In this document: in pieces, positions 1-6,880 of the stretch
Position numbering within the stretch: position 1 is the stretch's first letter
Layout of the letters: each line of letters opens with the position of its first letter
Position numbers and translations under genes: made by a program
Notes under the pieces: model-generated
What the model was told of the DNA's origin: nothing
The model's database searches: none
Seen by the model: only the letters and a program-made list of their open reading frames with translations
Source: CAUZSN01 sp963582345
Lineage (GTDB): Bacteria; Planctomycetota; Planctomycetia; Planctomycetales; Planctomycetaceae
Assembly: GCA_963582345.1 (NCBI GenBank)
Contig: CAUZSN010000084.1
Location: 1 to 12,430 of the forward strand
Reading direction: 5' to 3'
Length of the DNA stretch: 12,430 nt

Positions 1-130
1 CTGGTTACTAAGAACCGTGAAGGAGCCTAGGCACTCCAATATGCACCTTGATTGTACCGTTAGCGGTTCGTGTACCCCACAACGACACCATTTTTCTCCG
101 AAAACGTCGGTAGCGAATATGGTTTGGCTG

Positions 131-137
131 AGAGGAG
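131..137 (+). promoter_or_regulatory. Shine-Dalgarno AGAGGAG that selects the korA start
   Basis: AGAGGAG lies 10 bases before ATG 148. The upstream in-frame GTG at 70 has no comparable purine-rich stretch at the right distance. This supports the shorter KorA. Confidence 0.6.
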
Positions 138-147
138 TCAACGACTA

Positions 148-2019
148 ATGGCATCGATCGACGTTGCCGCTAAAGACAACACCCACGAGAAGCAGACCGA
201 GCAGTTGGAAACCGTCGTGATCCGCTTTTGTGGAGACAGTGGCGACGGGATGCAGTTGGTGGGTTCCCAGATGACGAACGTCTCGGCCATCTTCGGCAAC
301 GACGTAAGCACTCTGCCGGATTTTCCTGCCGAAATTCGTGCACCGGCCGGATCGTTGGCGGGTGTCAGCGGTTTTCAGTTGAGCTTCTCCAGTCATGATA
401 TTTTTACACCAGGCGACGAAGTTGACACACTGGTCGCCATGAATCCAGCCGCGCTAAAAACGAACTTGGGCGACCTGAAACGTGGCGGAACGTTAATTGT
501 CAACGAAGATGCCTTTGACAAAGGCAATCTGGCGAAGGCCCGCTTTAAGTCCAATCCACTTGATGACGCGGGCGAATTGTCGTCCTATCTGGTGCACAAA
601 GTTCCCATGACGCGACTGACGCGTGATGCGGTCGACGGTCTGGGGTTGTCGCAAAGCGAAGCTGACCGTTGCAGAAACTTCTTCGCATTGGGGTTGGTTT
701 ACTGGTTGTACGAGCGTGAATCCAGAACGACGGAAGAGTGGATCCAAGAAAAGTTTGACAAGAAGCCGGAGATTGCTGAGGCCAACCTGCGAGCATTGAA
801 GGCTGGCTCAAATTACGGTTTTTCTACCGAAGCGTTTACTGTCCACTATCAGGTCGCACCAGCAAAACTGGCTCCGGGCAGATATCGGAAAATTACGGGG
901 AACGAAGCCGTTGCATTCGGCCTGGCGACGGTGGCGAAACTGAGCAACCGTTCGTTGTTCTACTCTGGTTATCCAATCACGCCGGCCAGTGATATCCTGC
1001 ATGAACTAGCCCGACTGAAGCGGTTTGGCATCCGGACATTTCAAGCTGAAGACGAAATCGCGGCGATGTCATCCGTCGTAGGCGCAGCCTTTGCCGGCGA
1101 GCTGGCAGTGACTGCCAGCAGCGGTCCCGGCATTTGCTTAAAGGGTGAAGCGATCGGTTTGGGATTGATGACCGAACTGCCAATGGTCATTATTGACGTC
1201 CAACGTGGTGGTCCCAGTACCGGCCTACCGACAAAGACCGAACAGGCGGACCTGCTGCTGGCCATGTTCGGCCGGAACGGTGACTCGCCTGTGCCGATCG
1301 TTGCGGCAGCCACACCTGGTGACTGTTTCTATATGATTCAGGAAGCGATGAGGATTGCCGTAGAGTTCATGGTGCCCGTCCTCTTTTTGTCCGACGGCTA
1401 CATCGCCAGCGGCGCCGAACCATGGCGGGTTCCGGATATGTCAGAACTGAGGCCATTGCAAGTCAGGCATCCTGCCAAAACGAACGGCGATGGCGAATTC
1501 CTGCCGTATAAGCGCAATGAAAAGCTGGCTCGCCCCTGGGCTATTCCTGGGACGCCCGGATTAGAACACCGGGTGGGTGGTTTGGAAAAAGCGGACGTGA
1601 CTGGCCACGTTGATTACTCGCCGGCCAACCACGAGCACATGGTGAAAACTCGTGTTGAAAAAGTCGAGCGAGTTGCCGACTCGATTCCCGAACAGGACAT
1701 CGATGGTCCCAAGTCAGGAAAATTGCTTGTGTTGAGCTGGGGAGGTACCTATGGATCTGTTCGACAGGCAGTGCAAAAAGTCGCCGAGGATGGCCACTCC
1801 GTGGCGCATGCGCATCTTCGGTACTTGAACCCATTTCCGAAGAACCTATGCGACGTCATTGATAGCTACGATAAAGTGCTGATCCCCGAACTGAACACGG
1901 GGCAACTCCGCTTCTTAATAAGAGCAAAATTTTTGGTCAACGCGATCGGTTTTAACAAGATTGAGGGAAAACCGTTCCGCGTCAGTGAACTTGTTGAAAG
2001 GATTCTTTCATTGTTGTAA
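148..2019 (+). CDS. korA: 2-oxoglutarate:ferredoxin oxidoreductase, fused gamma-alpha subunit (KorA)
   Basis: Large subunit of a two-subunit 2-oxoacid:ferredoxin oxidoreductase, expected in the cytoplasm to convert 2-oxoglutarate and CoA into succinyl-CoA and CO2 while reducing ferredoxin. With the ATG at 148 it is 623 aa, close to the fused KorA of mycobacteria (about 650 aa). Residues about 22-215 form the gamma domain, beginning with the glycine-rich FCGDSGDGMQ. Residues about 250-480 form the alpha pyrimidine-binding domain with YPITPASD (275-282), TASSGPG (322-328) and QRGGPSTGLPT (352-362). Residues about 505-620 are the C-terminal alpha domain. An in-frame GTG at 70 would add 26 residues, but ATG 148 has AGAGGAG at 131-137 and homologs begin close to the gamma domain. 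korB follows after 11 bases. Family assignment is secure; 2-oxoglutarate rather than another 2-oxoacid is inferred from the fused two-subunit architecture. Confidence 0.93.
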   Translation: MASIDVAAKDNTHEKQTEQLETVVIRFCGDSGDGMQLVGSQMTNVSAIFGNDVSTLPDFPAEIRAPAGSLAGVSGFQLSFSSHDIFTPGDEVDTLVAMNPAALKTNLGDLKRGGTLIVNEDAFDKGNLAKARFKSNPLDDAGELSSYLVHKVPMTRLTRDAVDGLGLSQSEADRCRNFFALGLVYWLYERESRTTEEWIQEKFDKKPEIAEANLRALKAGSNYGFSTEAFTVHYQVAPAKLAPGRYRKITGNEAVAFGLATVAKLSNRSLFYSGYPITPASDILHELARLKRFGIRTFQAEDEIAAMSSVVGAAFAGELAVTASSGPGICLKGEAIGLGLMTELPMVIIDVQRGGPSTGLPTKTEQADLLLAMFGRNGDSPVPIVAAATPGDCFYMIQEAMRIAVEFMVPVLFLSDGYIASGAEPWRVPDMSELRPLQVRHPAKTNGDGEFLPYKRNEKLARPWAIPGTPGLEHRVGGLEKADVTGHVDYSPANHEHMVKTRVEKVERVADSIPEQDIDGPKSGKLLVLSWGGTYGSVRQAVQKVAEDGHSVAHAHLRYLNPFPKNLCDVIDSYDKVLIPELNTGQLRFLIRAKFLVNAIGFNKIEGKPFRVSELVERILSLL

Positions 2020-2030
2020 GAGTGAACTTT

Positions 2031-3050
2031 ATGAGCGCTAAACTTCCTGTTTTAACGTCGAAAGACTTTGCAAGCGACCAAGAAATTCGTTGGTGTCCGC
2101 GCTGCGGTGACTATTCCATTCTGGCTCAGATGAAAAAAGTTCTGCCAGGAATGGGGATTCCCAAGGAAAAATTCGTCTTCATTTCGGGAATCGGTTGTTC
2201 AAGTCGCTTTCCGTATTACATGGACACGTACGGATTCCACAGTATTCACGGACGAGCTCCAGCCATTGCCACGGGTGTGAAAACGTGCCGTCCGGATTTG
2301 CAGGTGTGGGTGATCACCGGTGATGGCGATGGCCTGTCGATTGGTGGGAACCACCTGATGCATACCATCCGACGCAATGTCGACCTGAAGATCGTAATGT
2401 TTAATAATCAAATTTACGGGTTGACGAAGGGTCAGTACTCACCGACTAGTCCGCTGGGAGCACGGACCAAGAGCACTCCGTTTGGGTCGATCGATAATCC
2501 GCTCAGTCCGTTGTCCATCGCAATCGGATCCGAAGCCACGTTTGTCGCTCGAGCAGTAGATGTAGATATCAAGCATTTGACAACGGTGCTCGAGCGTGCG
2601 GCTCGACACGAAGGGACATCGTTTATTGAAGTGTATCAGGATTGTAACGTCTTCAATTCGGGAGCGTTTTATTACGCTTCGAAGAAAGGAGTAAAGGAAG
2701 ACAATATTGTCTACCTGGAACACGGCAAGCCACTAATTTTCGGCGCGAAGCGAGACAAGGGAATCCGTGTCAACGAAGGTAACCGTCCTGAAGTCGTTGA
2801 ATTGTCAAGTGGGATTAGCGAGGACGATTTGCTGTTTCACGACGAACAGGCGCCGGGATCCAGCTTAGCGTTTCTATTGGCTCGCATGCGTCATCCCGAG
2901 TTTCCTGAACCGCTGGGTGTGTTCCGCGACGTCGAACGTCCGATATATGATCGTGGTGTGAACGAACAAGTCCAAAGCGCGATCGAGACGCAGGGAGCAG
3001 GCGATCTTGACGAACTCTTTCAAAGCGGCGACACGTGGACCATCGAATAG
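2031..3050 (+). CDS. korB: 2-oxoglutarate:ferredoxin oxidoreductase, beta subunit (KorB)
   Basis: Small, thiamine-diphosphate-binding subunit and partner of KorA; it carries the cofactor and an iron-sulfur cluster. At 339 aa it matches two-subunit KorB proteins (about 340-370 aa). The ThDP signature runs from GDGDG (97-101) to FNNQIYG (124-130). Candidate [4Fe-4S] ligands are C22 and C25 in WCPRCGDY, C56 in GIGCSSRF and C205 in YQDCNVFN, in the positions known from pyruvate:ferredoxin oxidoreductase beta domains. The GTG at 2022 is in frame, but ATG 2031 is preferred because AAGAG sits 8 bases before it. No separate ferredoxin-like delta subunit is encoded nearby, as expected for this two-subunit class. 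It is probably cotranscribed with korA (gap of 11 bases) and translated in step with it. Confidence 0.94.
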   Translation: MSAKLPVLTSKDFASDQEIRWCPRCGDYSILAQMKKVLPGMGIPKEKFVFISGIGCSSRFPYYMDTYGFHSIHGRAPAIATGVKTCRPDLQVWVITGDGDGLSIGGNHLMHTIRRNVDLKIVMFNNQIYGLTKGQYSPTSPLGARTKSTPFGSIDNPLSPLSIAIGSEATFVARAVDVDIKHLTTVLERAARHEGTSFIEVYQDCNVFNSGAFYYASKKGVKEDNIVYLEHGKPLIFGAKRDKGIRVNEGNRPEVVELSSGISEDDLLFHDEQAPGSSLAFLLARMRHPEFPEPLGVFRDVERPIYDRGVNEQVQSAIETQGAGDLDELFQSGDTWTIE

Positions 3051-3118
3051 GCTGTTGGCAATAGAATATTAGACATATTTGCGATCCGGTTCCGGCATCA
3101 CGGAAAGGAGATCGATCA

Positions 3119-3640
3119 ATGTTTTGTCCGCATTGTAGTTTTGACAACATTGCAGGCGTTGATGACTGTGAATCGTGTGGGCAGCCATTGGTGGAATTCG
3201 ATCATGTCGGCAGTGATCTGGAACAGGCAATTACCAGTCAAAGTATTGGCGTTCTGAATCCCAAACAGCCGTTGACAGTCCAGGCGTCAATGGCTGTACG
3301 CGGCGCTGTCGCGGAAATGGTGGCTCGAAAGATTGGTTGTCTGCTAGTGGAAGAAGGCAAGCAGTTGGTCGGCATCTTTACGGAACGCGACGTCTTGAAC
3401 AAGATCCGCGTGGATAAAGATGATCAGAACCGGCCAGTTTCCGACTTTATGACCCCATCGCCGGCTACGATTACCAAGGACGATTCGATTGCCTACGCGC
3501 TGCACGCGATGGACTTGGGCGGCTACCGGCACATGGCCATCGTCGATGAAACAGGAAGGTCAACCGGCATCATTTCGGTTCGGGACATTCTGCGATATCT
3601 GTACGAGCAGTTTGGCGAAGTCAGTGCGCAGACCGGATGA
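3119..3640 (+). CDS. Zinc-ribbon and twin CBS-domain protein
   Basis: Small 173-aa cytoplasmic protein. Residues 3-20 form a CxxC-x10-CxxC zinc ribbon (C3, C6, C17, C20). Residues about 45-105 and 110-168 are two CBS repeats, each ending in the typical phosphate-contacting pattern (GIFTERDVL near 85-93, GIISVRDIL near 149-157). CBS pairs form Bateman modules that bind AMP, ATP or similar ligands and usually regulate a partner enzyme. No catalytic domain is attached, so this is probably a stand-alone sensor. ATG 3119 has a strong AAAGGAG 8 bases upstream. It lies 68 bases after korB on the same strand, so it may be cotranscribed with korAB and could modulate it; that link is inference from position only. 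Confidence 0.87.
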   Translation: MFCPHCSFDNIAGVDDCESCGQPLVEFDHVGSDLEQAITSQSIGVLNPKQPLTVQASMAVRGAVAEMVARKIGCLLVEEGKQLVGIFTERDVLNKIRVDKDDQNRPVSDFMTPSPATITKDDSIAYALHAMDLGGYRHMAIVDETGRSTGIISVRDILRYLYEQFGEVSAQTG

Positions 3641-3734
3641 TTATTTCGTCGGGCGATCTCCGTTGGGTTCGTTGTGCGGAACGCGAACCGTAGGATTCAA
3701 TGACCAGGACGCGGTCAAAGCGGTGAGCAGAATC

Positions 3735-4541
3735 ATGATGGATCATGATATTCAGGTCCTGCTGATTGGTGAATGGGACGATGATCAGATGCGTCCCATT
3801 GTGGAGTTCTTGAAGTCTCCGCTTTGCAATAATCGAATTCGATTCGCCCATGATATCGGTGCGGCCGTCCGTTTACTCACCGTCGAAAACTGGTTCCCTG
3901 ATCTGGTCGTTGTCTGCCAAAGTTGGTCCGATGAATTCAGCCGGTCAGATGTTGAGGAACTACTCCGCGTATTCCCTCTAGCTCGCTTGGTCTGCTGTTT
4001 TGGCGCATGGTGTGAGTCGGACGGCCGTAGCCGTGCCATTTGGCCGCTGTCGGTCCGAATTCCGGCTCGTAGCGCCGTTGCTCGAATTCGCCACGAATTA
4101 CACGTTTTGAGTGAAACGAAAACTCCTTTACCACGCACAGCCTCGCGTGATGAAATCTATGATTTCGATTCCGCCGAACCGATCTTGATAGAGTGTCAGA
4201 CAGGGATGCAGTCATTATTGACGCCAGTGTTCATTTTGACGTCGGATCGTGAACTACGCATCTGGCTGCACGAACAACTTAGATCAGCTGGATTCCGACT
4301 TCTGCGAGAGGCTGAATTTCCTTCGGCGCAAGTGGTCGTTTGGGACGCCGATCCGTGGAACAATGAAACGGCTGACCGGTTGCGCGGTTTTCGTGCGAGA
4401 AATCCCGATGCGAGAGTGGTCGCGCTGATGGGAATGGCACATCCTGAGGACGTAGCGTTCGTTCAAGCATGCGGCGCCAATGCGGTCGTCGCGAAGCTGA
4501 CATCAGTGCACGAACTGATGATCGAGCTCTGCCATTCGTAA
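3735..4541 (+). CDS. Uncharacterised protein with two degenerate response-regulator-receiver-like halves
   Basis: No confident family. With ATG 3735 (GGTGAG at 3722-3727, 7 bases before) it is 268 aa; GTG 3723 is an alternative. The reading frame extends upstream inside the CBS gene, but that part looks like a frame shadow. The C-terminal half (about 164-268) has a receiver-like rhythm: FILTSDREL, then VVVWDADPW with D204 at the phosphoacceptor position, then GANAVVAK with K254 at the conserved lysine. The usual switch Thr/Ser after strand 4 appears to be Gly/Met. The N-terminal half (about 6-122) shows a similar rhythm (VLLIGEWDDD, DLVVVCQS, RLVCCFG), but Cys/Gln replaces the phosphoacceptor Asp. 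There is no DNA-binding or kinase domain. It follows the CBS gene by 94 bases and may be a phosphorylation-independent pseudo-receiver protein. That it is a real gene is likely; the fold is an inference from motif spacing. Confidence 0.66.
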   Translation: MMDHDIQVLLIGEWDDDQMRPIVEFLKSPLCNNRIRFAHDIGAAVRLLTVENWFPDLVVVCQSWSDEFSRSDVEELLRVFPLARLVCCFGAWCESDGRSRAIWPLSVRIPARSAVARIRHELHVLSETKTPLPRTASRDEIYDFDSAEPILIECQTGMQSLLTPVFILTSDRELRIWLHEQLRSAGFRLLREAEFPSAQVVVWDADPWNNETADRLRGFRARNPDARVVALMGMAHPEDVAFVQACGANAVVAKLTSVHELMIELCHS

Positions 4542-4543
4542 TG

Positions 4544-4557
4544 CCGCCATATTGCGG
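4544..4557. other. Weak hairpin in the convergent gap
   Basis: CCGC (4544-4547) and GCGG (4554-4557) can pair across a 6-base loop just after the stop codon at 4541. No T-run follows on either strand, so it is not a convincing intrinsic terminator. It is the only stem seen in the 48-base gap between the two convergent gene blocks. Confidence 0.25.
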
Positions 4558-4589
4558 TGATTCGAACTTCCTAATATCCACAATTCCAA

Positions 4590-5279
4590 CTAAAACTCGA
4601 TTCGCAAGTTCTGTTTTTCTTTCAAAAGTTTCGAGTTAATTTCGATGGTGTCTTCCACAAGCCGTTCCGCTCCCGGGATCAGGATCACCAATTGCGTTTG
4701 GTGGTTCTTGATCTGTGGAAATTGTAAGTGGCGGGGCAGATCGTCGGGGATTCGCTTTCGATATCCGTCGGTGCCGATCACAATTCCAGTCAGATCTTGC
4801 AAGGAATACCTGCGAACTCGCTTAGGCAGGTTTATTTGGATAATGATGCGGTAGTTTTCCCCCGGAGTCGGATCCGTGGGGTCGGTCCAGACGGTGAAAC
4901 TGCCTTTCCTGATCGCCTTGCCGCCTTTCGGCATACGGAATTTGAACCCGTTTCCGCCGTCAGCGTTGCCGTTGCTGGCAAAGGCGATTGTCGGATCCAA
5001 GTTGGTCGGAGGTAGTTGATTCGGCAATTGGGTCGACAATGGTTGCAGTTGTGGCAACTGTGTTACGTCGGATTCATTTTTGGTCAATTCCAGTTGCGTG
5101 TCGACCAACTCGTCAAACTCGGTAAGCTCTCTGTCTGCTTCGCCAAGAATCGTGCTGAAAGCTTGGTTTTTGTCGAAGCCTTTGAGCACGATGAATGATA
5201 GGCTGATCAACAATAGCAAGTGAAACAAGAAAGAAACGGCGTAGCCGGCAGTCAAGATGCTTTTTAGCCGAACTATCAT
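4590..5279 (-). CDS. Uncharacterised single-pass membrane-anchored protein
   Basis: 229 aa with no family I can name with confidence. Residues 1-10 are short and basic, and residues about 11-33 form one hydrophobic helix (SFLFHLLLLISLSFIVL) acting as an uncleaved signal anchor, so the rest is expected outside the cytoplasmic membrane. Residues about 45-100 form a polar Q/L/P-rich linker (LPQLQPLSTQLPNQLPP), and 101-120 are Gly/Asn-rich. Residues about 125-229 look like a compact beta-rich domain with VWTDPTDPTPGENYRI, DLTGIVIGTDGYR and IPDDLPR. I recall similar segments in planctomycete hypothetical proteins but cannot verify this. ATG 5279 has GGAAA 6 bases upstream. It converges with the receiver-like gene (48-base gap). 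The long gap behind its start suggests its own promoter. Confidence 0.75.
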   Translation of the reverse strand: MIVRLKSILTAGYAVSFLFHLLLLISLSFIVLKGFDKNQAFSTILGEADRELTEFDELVDTQLELTKNESDVTQLPQLQPLSTQLPNQLPPTNLDPTIAFASNGNADGGNGFKFRMPKGGKAIRKGSFTVWTDPTDPTPGENYRIIIQINLPKRVRRYSLQDLTGIVIGTDGYRKRIPDDLPRHLQFPQIKNHQTQLVILIPGAERLVEDTIEINSKLLKEKQNLRIEF

Positions 5280-5671
5280 TTTCTATTTCCACGGCAGGTA
5301 TTGGTCGCCATCCAATTTCGTGCGAATGTCGGGTCTCTCTTGCTCATCTGCGAAACATCATTTAATGGCTTTACACGTTGTGGCGACATCTGTTTGGTTT
5401 ACGTAGCACACTTGCTGGCGAATCAGCCGGGCATTCCAGAATCGGAGATAATTTCGTTGCCGGTGAGCTCTTGAGTGGGCGGTGTACGGAATTGTTACAC
5501 CTTCAGTCAACTCAAACCAACTGTCGCTGCAGAAAGACTGAATGCAAACGCCGGCCTGTCTAGATTCATTCCAATTCTATCTAGAGTATACAACGGATAA
5601 TGCCGCATTTCACAATGAATCTTGCCACTCGACTCAACTTCGCCCGGAAAACTGGCAGTCGTCTATTCAAC
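5280..5671. other. 392-base intergenic region with no convincing gene
   Basis: It lies between the stop of mutY and the start of the anchored protein, both on the minus strand. Short plus-strand frames exist (for example 5378-5563) but have no recognisable protein character or ribosome site. Visible structure is limited to a 7-base inverted repeat, TTCAGTC (5502-5508) with GACTGAA (5536-5542), and two TCTAGA sites 20 bases apart (5560-5565 and 5580-5585). There is also a weak minus-strand promoter candidate. It probably contains the promoter and a leader for the anchored protein. Confidence 0.45.
5585..5615 (-). promoter_or_regulatory. Weak promoter candidate for the anchored-protein gene
   Basis: On the minus strand TTGTGA (5615-5610) precedes TATACT (5590-5585) with a 19-base spacer. 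The -10 matches 5 of 6 bases of the sigma-70 consensus and the -35 only 4 of 6. The spacer is long, and the predicted leader would be about 300 bases. Confidence 0.25.
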
Positions 5672-6817
5672 TCAGTCGACTTCTGCCAATAAGTTTGCGA
5701 ATTTACGTCCGGCCACTGAAAACGGAAGATCACCAAATCGTTTGGTCCGAATCCATCGGCAATCCTGGGTGGCCCTGTTAAGTGCTTCGGATCGCAACTC
5801 AGCCCGGAAGCAGAGCAGTGTGATTCGAAAACGGGTCACGCTATGCCGAATCTTGGTCAACAGATCGAGGCCGCCAACTGACAGTCCGGTTATCGTCAAC
5901 ACTTTCCGTTCGATGTGTTTTCTTAGCCGAGCTGAAACCAACGAGTTCTTTGCCATTGGATTGGAAGTTACAGATGAGTCGACCACGGATTCGATGGAGA
6001 ATCTCGGAAAGTCCCACATTCCGGACCACCTTTGGCCTTCAGAGTGCCGTATCAGCACGTAGCCAGCCTCGCCATGAATGGCAACGGTTGCTTCGGTCAC
6101 TGATGTAATTTTGGGGAGTGACGGCGGGACGGGAATTTCTGCCTGAGCATTGTCTATGTATGCGCGGCAACACGATCGCAGCGGACAGTGTCCGCAATCC
6201 GGCTCGTTTGGCTTACAGACCATCGCGCCTAACTCCATCAATGCTTGGTTAAATCGACCCGGTGCCCGTCGAGGCAGAATCCGCTCGGCGAAGTGCCACA
6301 ACTGCCGCTGCCCGGGACCGGAACGTGGATCGTCACGAAAACCCAACAACCGACAGTACAACCGCAGCGTGTTTGCTTCGACAATTGGTGTCCTGCGATT
6401 GAAGGCGAACGACGCAATTGCTCCCGCTGTGTACCGTCCAATTCCAGGTAATCGGATTAGCGCGTCGAGATTGTCAGGAAAACGGCCGTGATAGTCGTGA
6501 ACGATCAATGCTGCTGTTTTGCAAATGTTGCGTGCGCGAGTGTAATAGCCCAGACCCTCCCAGAGTTTCAAAACGTCTTGTTCGTTTGCCTGCGCTAGCT
6601 TTCGAACCGTCGGGAATTGTTGCAGAAACCGTTCGTAGTAAGGCACAACAGCCGTCACCGTCGTCTGCTGCAGCATGATTTCGCTAATCCAAATCTGATA
6701 TGGATCAGTCGTTGCCCGCCATGGAAAATTGCGAGCGTGTCTCTGATACCAAGATCTCAGATTTCGGCGAAACCGCCGTAGCCAATTGTAATCCGGATCG
6801 AACGTGTTCGGTGACAT
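5672..6817 (-). CDS. mutY: Adenine DNA glycosylase MutY
   Basis: Base-excision repair enzyme that removes adenine mispaired with 8-oxoguanine; 381 aa, typical length. The N-terminal HhH-GPD domain has the catalytic Glu in WISEIMLQQT (E46), and the hairpin LPGIGRYTAG at 123-132 carries Tyr (Y129) where endonuclease III has its catalytic Lys. The iron-sulfur loop has canonical spacing C201-x6-C208-x2-C211-x5-C217. A NUDIX-like C-terminal domain follows (about 240-381), containing WSGMWDFP (264-271). Two oddities are visible: the position of the second catalytic acid (Asp138 in E. coli) is Glu, PIVEANT with E147, and the FSH loop that reads 8-oxoG is V327-T328-R329 within RHSVTRF. The start ATG 6817 lacks a clear Shine-Dalgarno. 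It lies 63 bases after the phosphoglycerate mutase homolog and may be the next gene of that transcript. Confidence 0.94.
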   Translation of the reverse strand: MSPNTFDPDYNWLRRFRRNLRSWYQRHARNFPWRATTDPYQIWISEIMLQQTTVTAVVPYYERFLQQFPTVRKLAQANEQDVLKLWEGLGYYTRARNICKTAALIVHDYHGRFPDNLDALIRLPGIGRYTAGAIASFAFNRRTPIVEANTLRLYCRLLGFRDDPRSGPGQRQLWHFAERILPRRAPGRFNQALMELGAMVCKPNEPDCGHCPLRSCCRAYIDNAQAEIPVPPSLPKITSVTEATVAIHGEAGYVLIRHSEGQRWSGMWDFPRFSIESVVDSSVTSNPMAKNSLVSARLRKHIERKVLTITGLSVGGLDLLTKIRHSVTRFRITLLCFRAELRSEALNRATQDCRWIRTKRFGDLPFSVAGRKFANLLAEVD

Positions 6818-6880
6818 AAGAGTTGACCGATCAGCGACTTCATTTCACAGCGAGCCCTTGTCTTTCGCAGGGGCCCGTCG

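Noticed and set aside
1..67. Small hairpins in the korA leader (GGTT/AACC at 3-16, GGAG/CTCC at 22-37, ACCG/CGGT at 56-67) as a riboswitch or tRNA
   Set aside because: Stems are only 4 bases, with no conserved aptamer or tRNA arms; they could be chance or the tail of an upstream gene.
70..147. GTG 70 as the korA start
   Set aside because: No ribosome site at the right distance, and the extra 26 residues are unlike the family; ATG 148 has AGAGGAG upstream.
3489..3734. In-frame N-terminal extension of the receiver-like protein overlapping the CBS gene
   Set aside because: It overlaps the well-supported CBS frame by about 150 bases and its residues look like a frame shadow (Trp/Arg/Thr/Ser-rich); ATG 3735 has a suitable ribosome site.
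4537..4550. TTCGTAATGCCGCC present near 4536-4549 and again near 12394-12407, as a repeat or attachment site
   Set aside because: A 14-base match in a 12-kb window is within chance expectation, and neither copy borders a mobile gene.
6851..6878. GCCC/GGGC stem after the phosphoglycerate mutase homolog as a terminator
   Set aside because: The stem has a mismatch near its loop and no T-run follows, so an intrinsic terminator is not supported.
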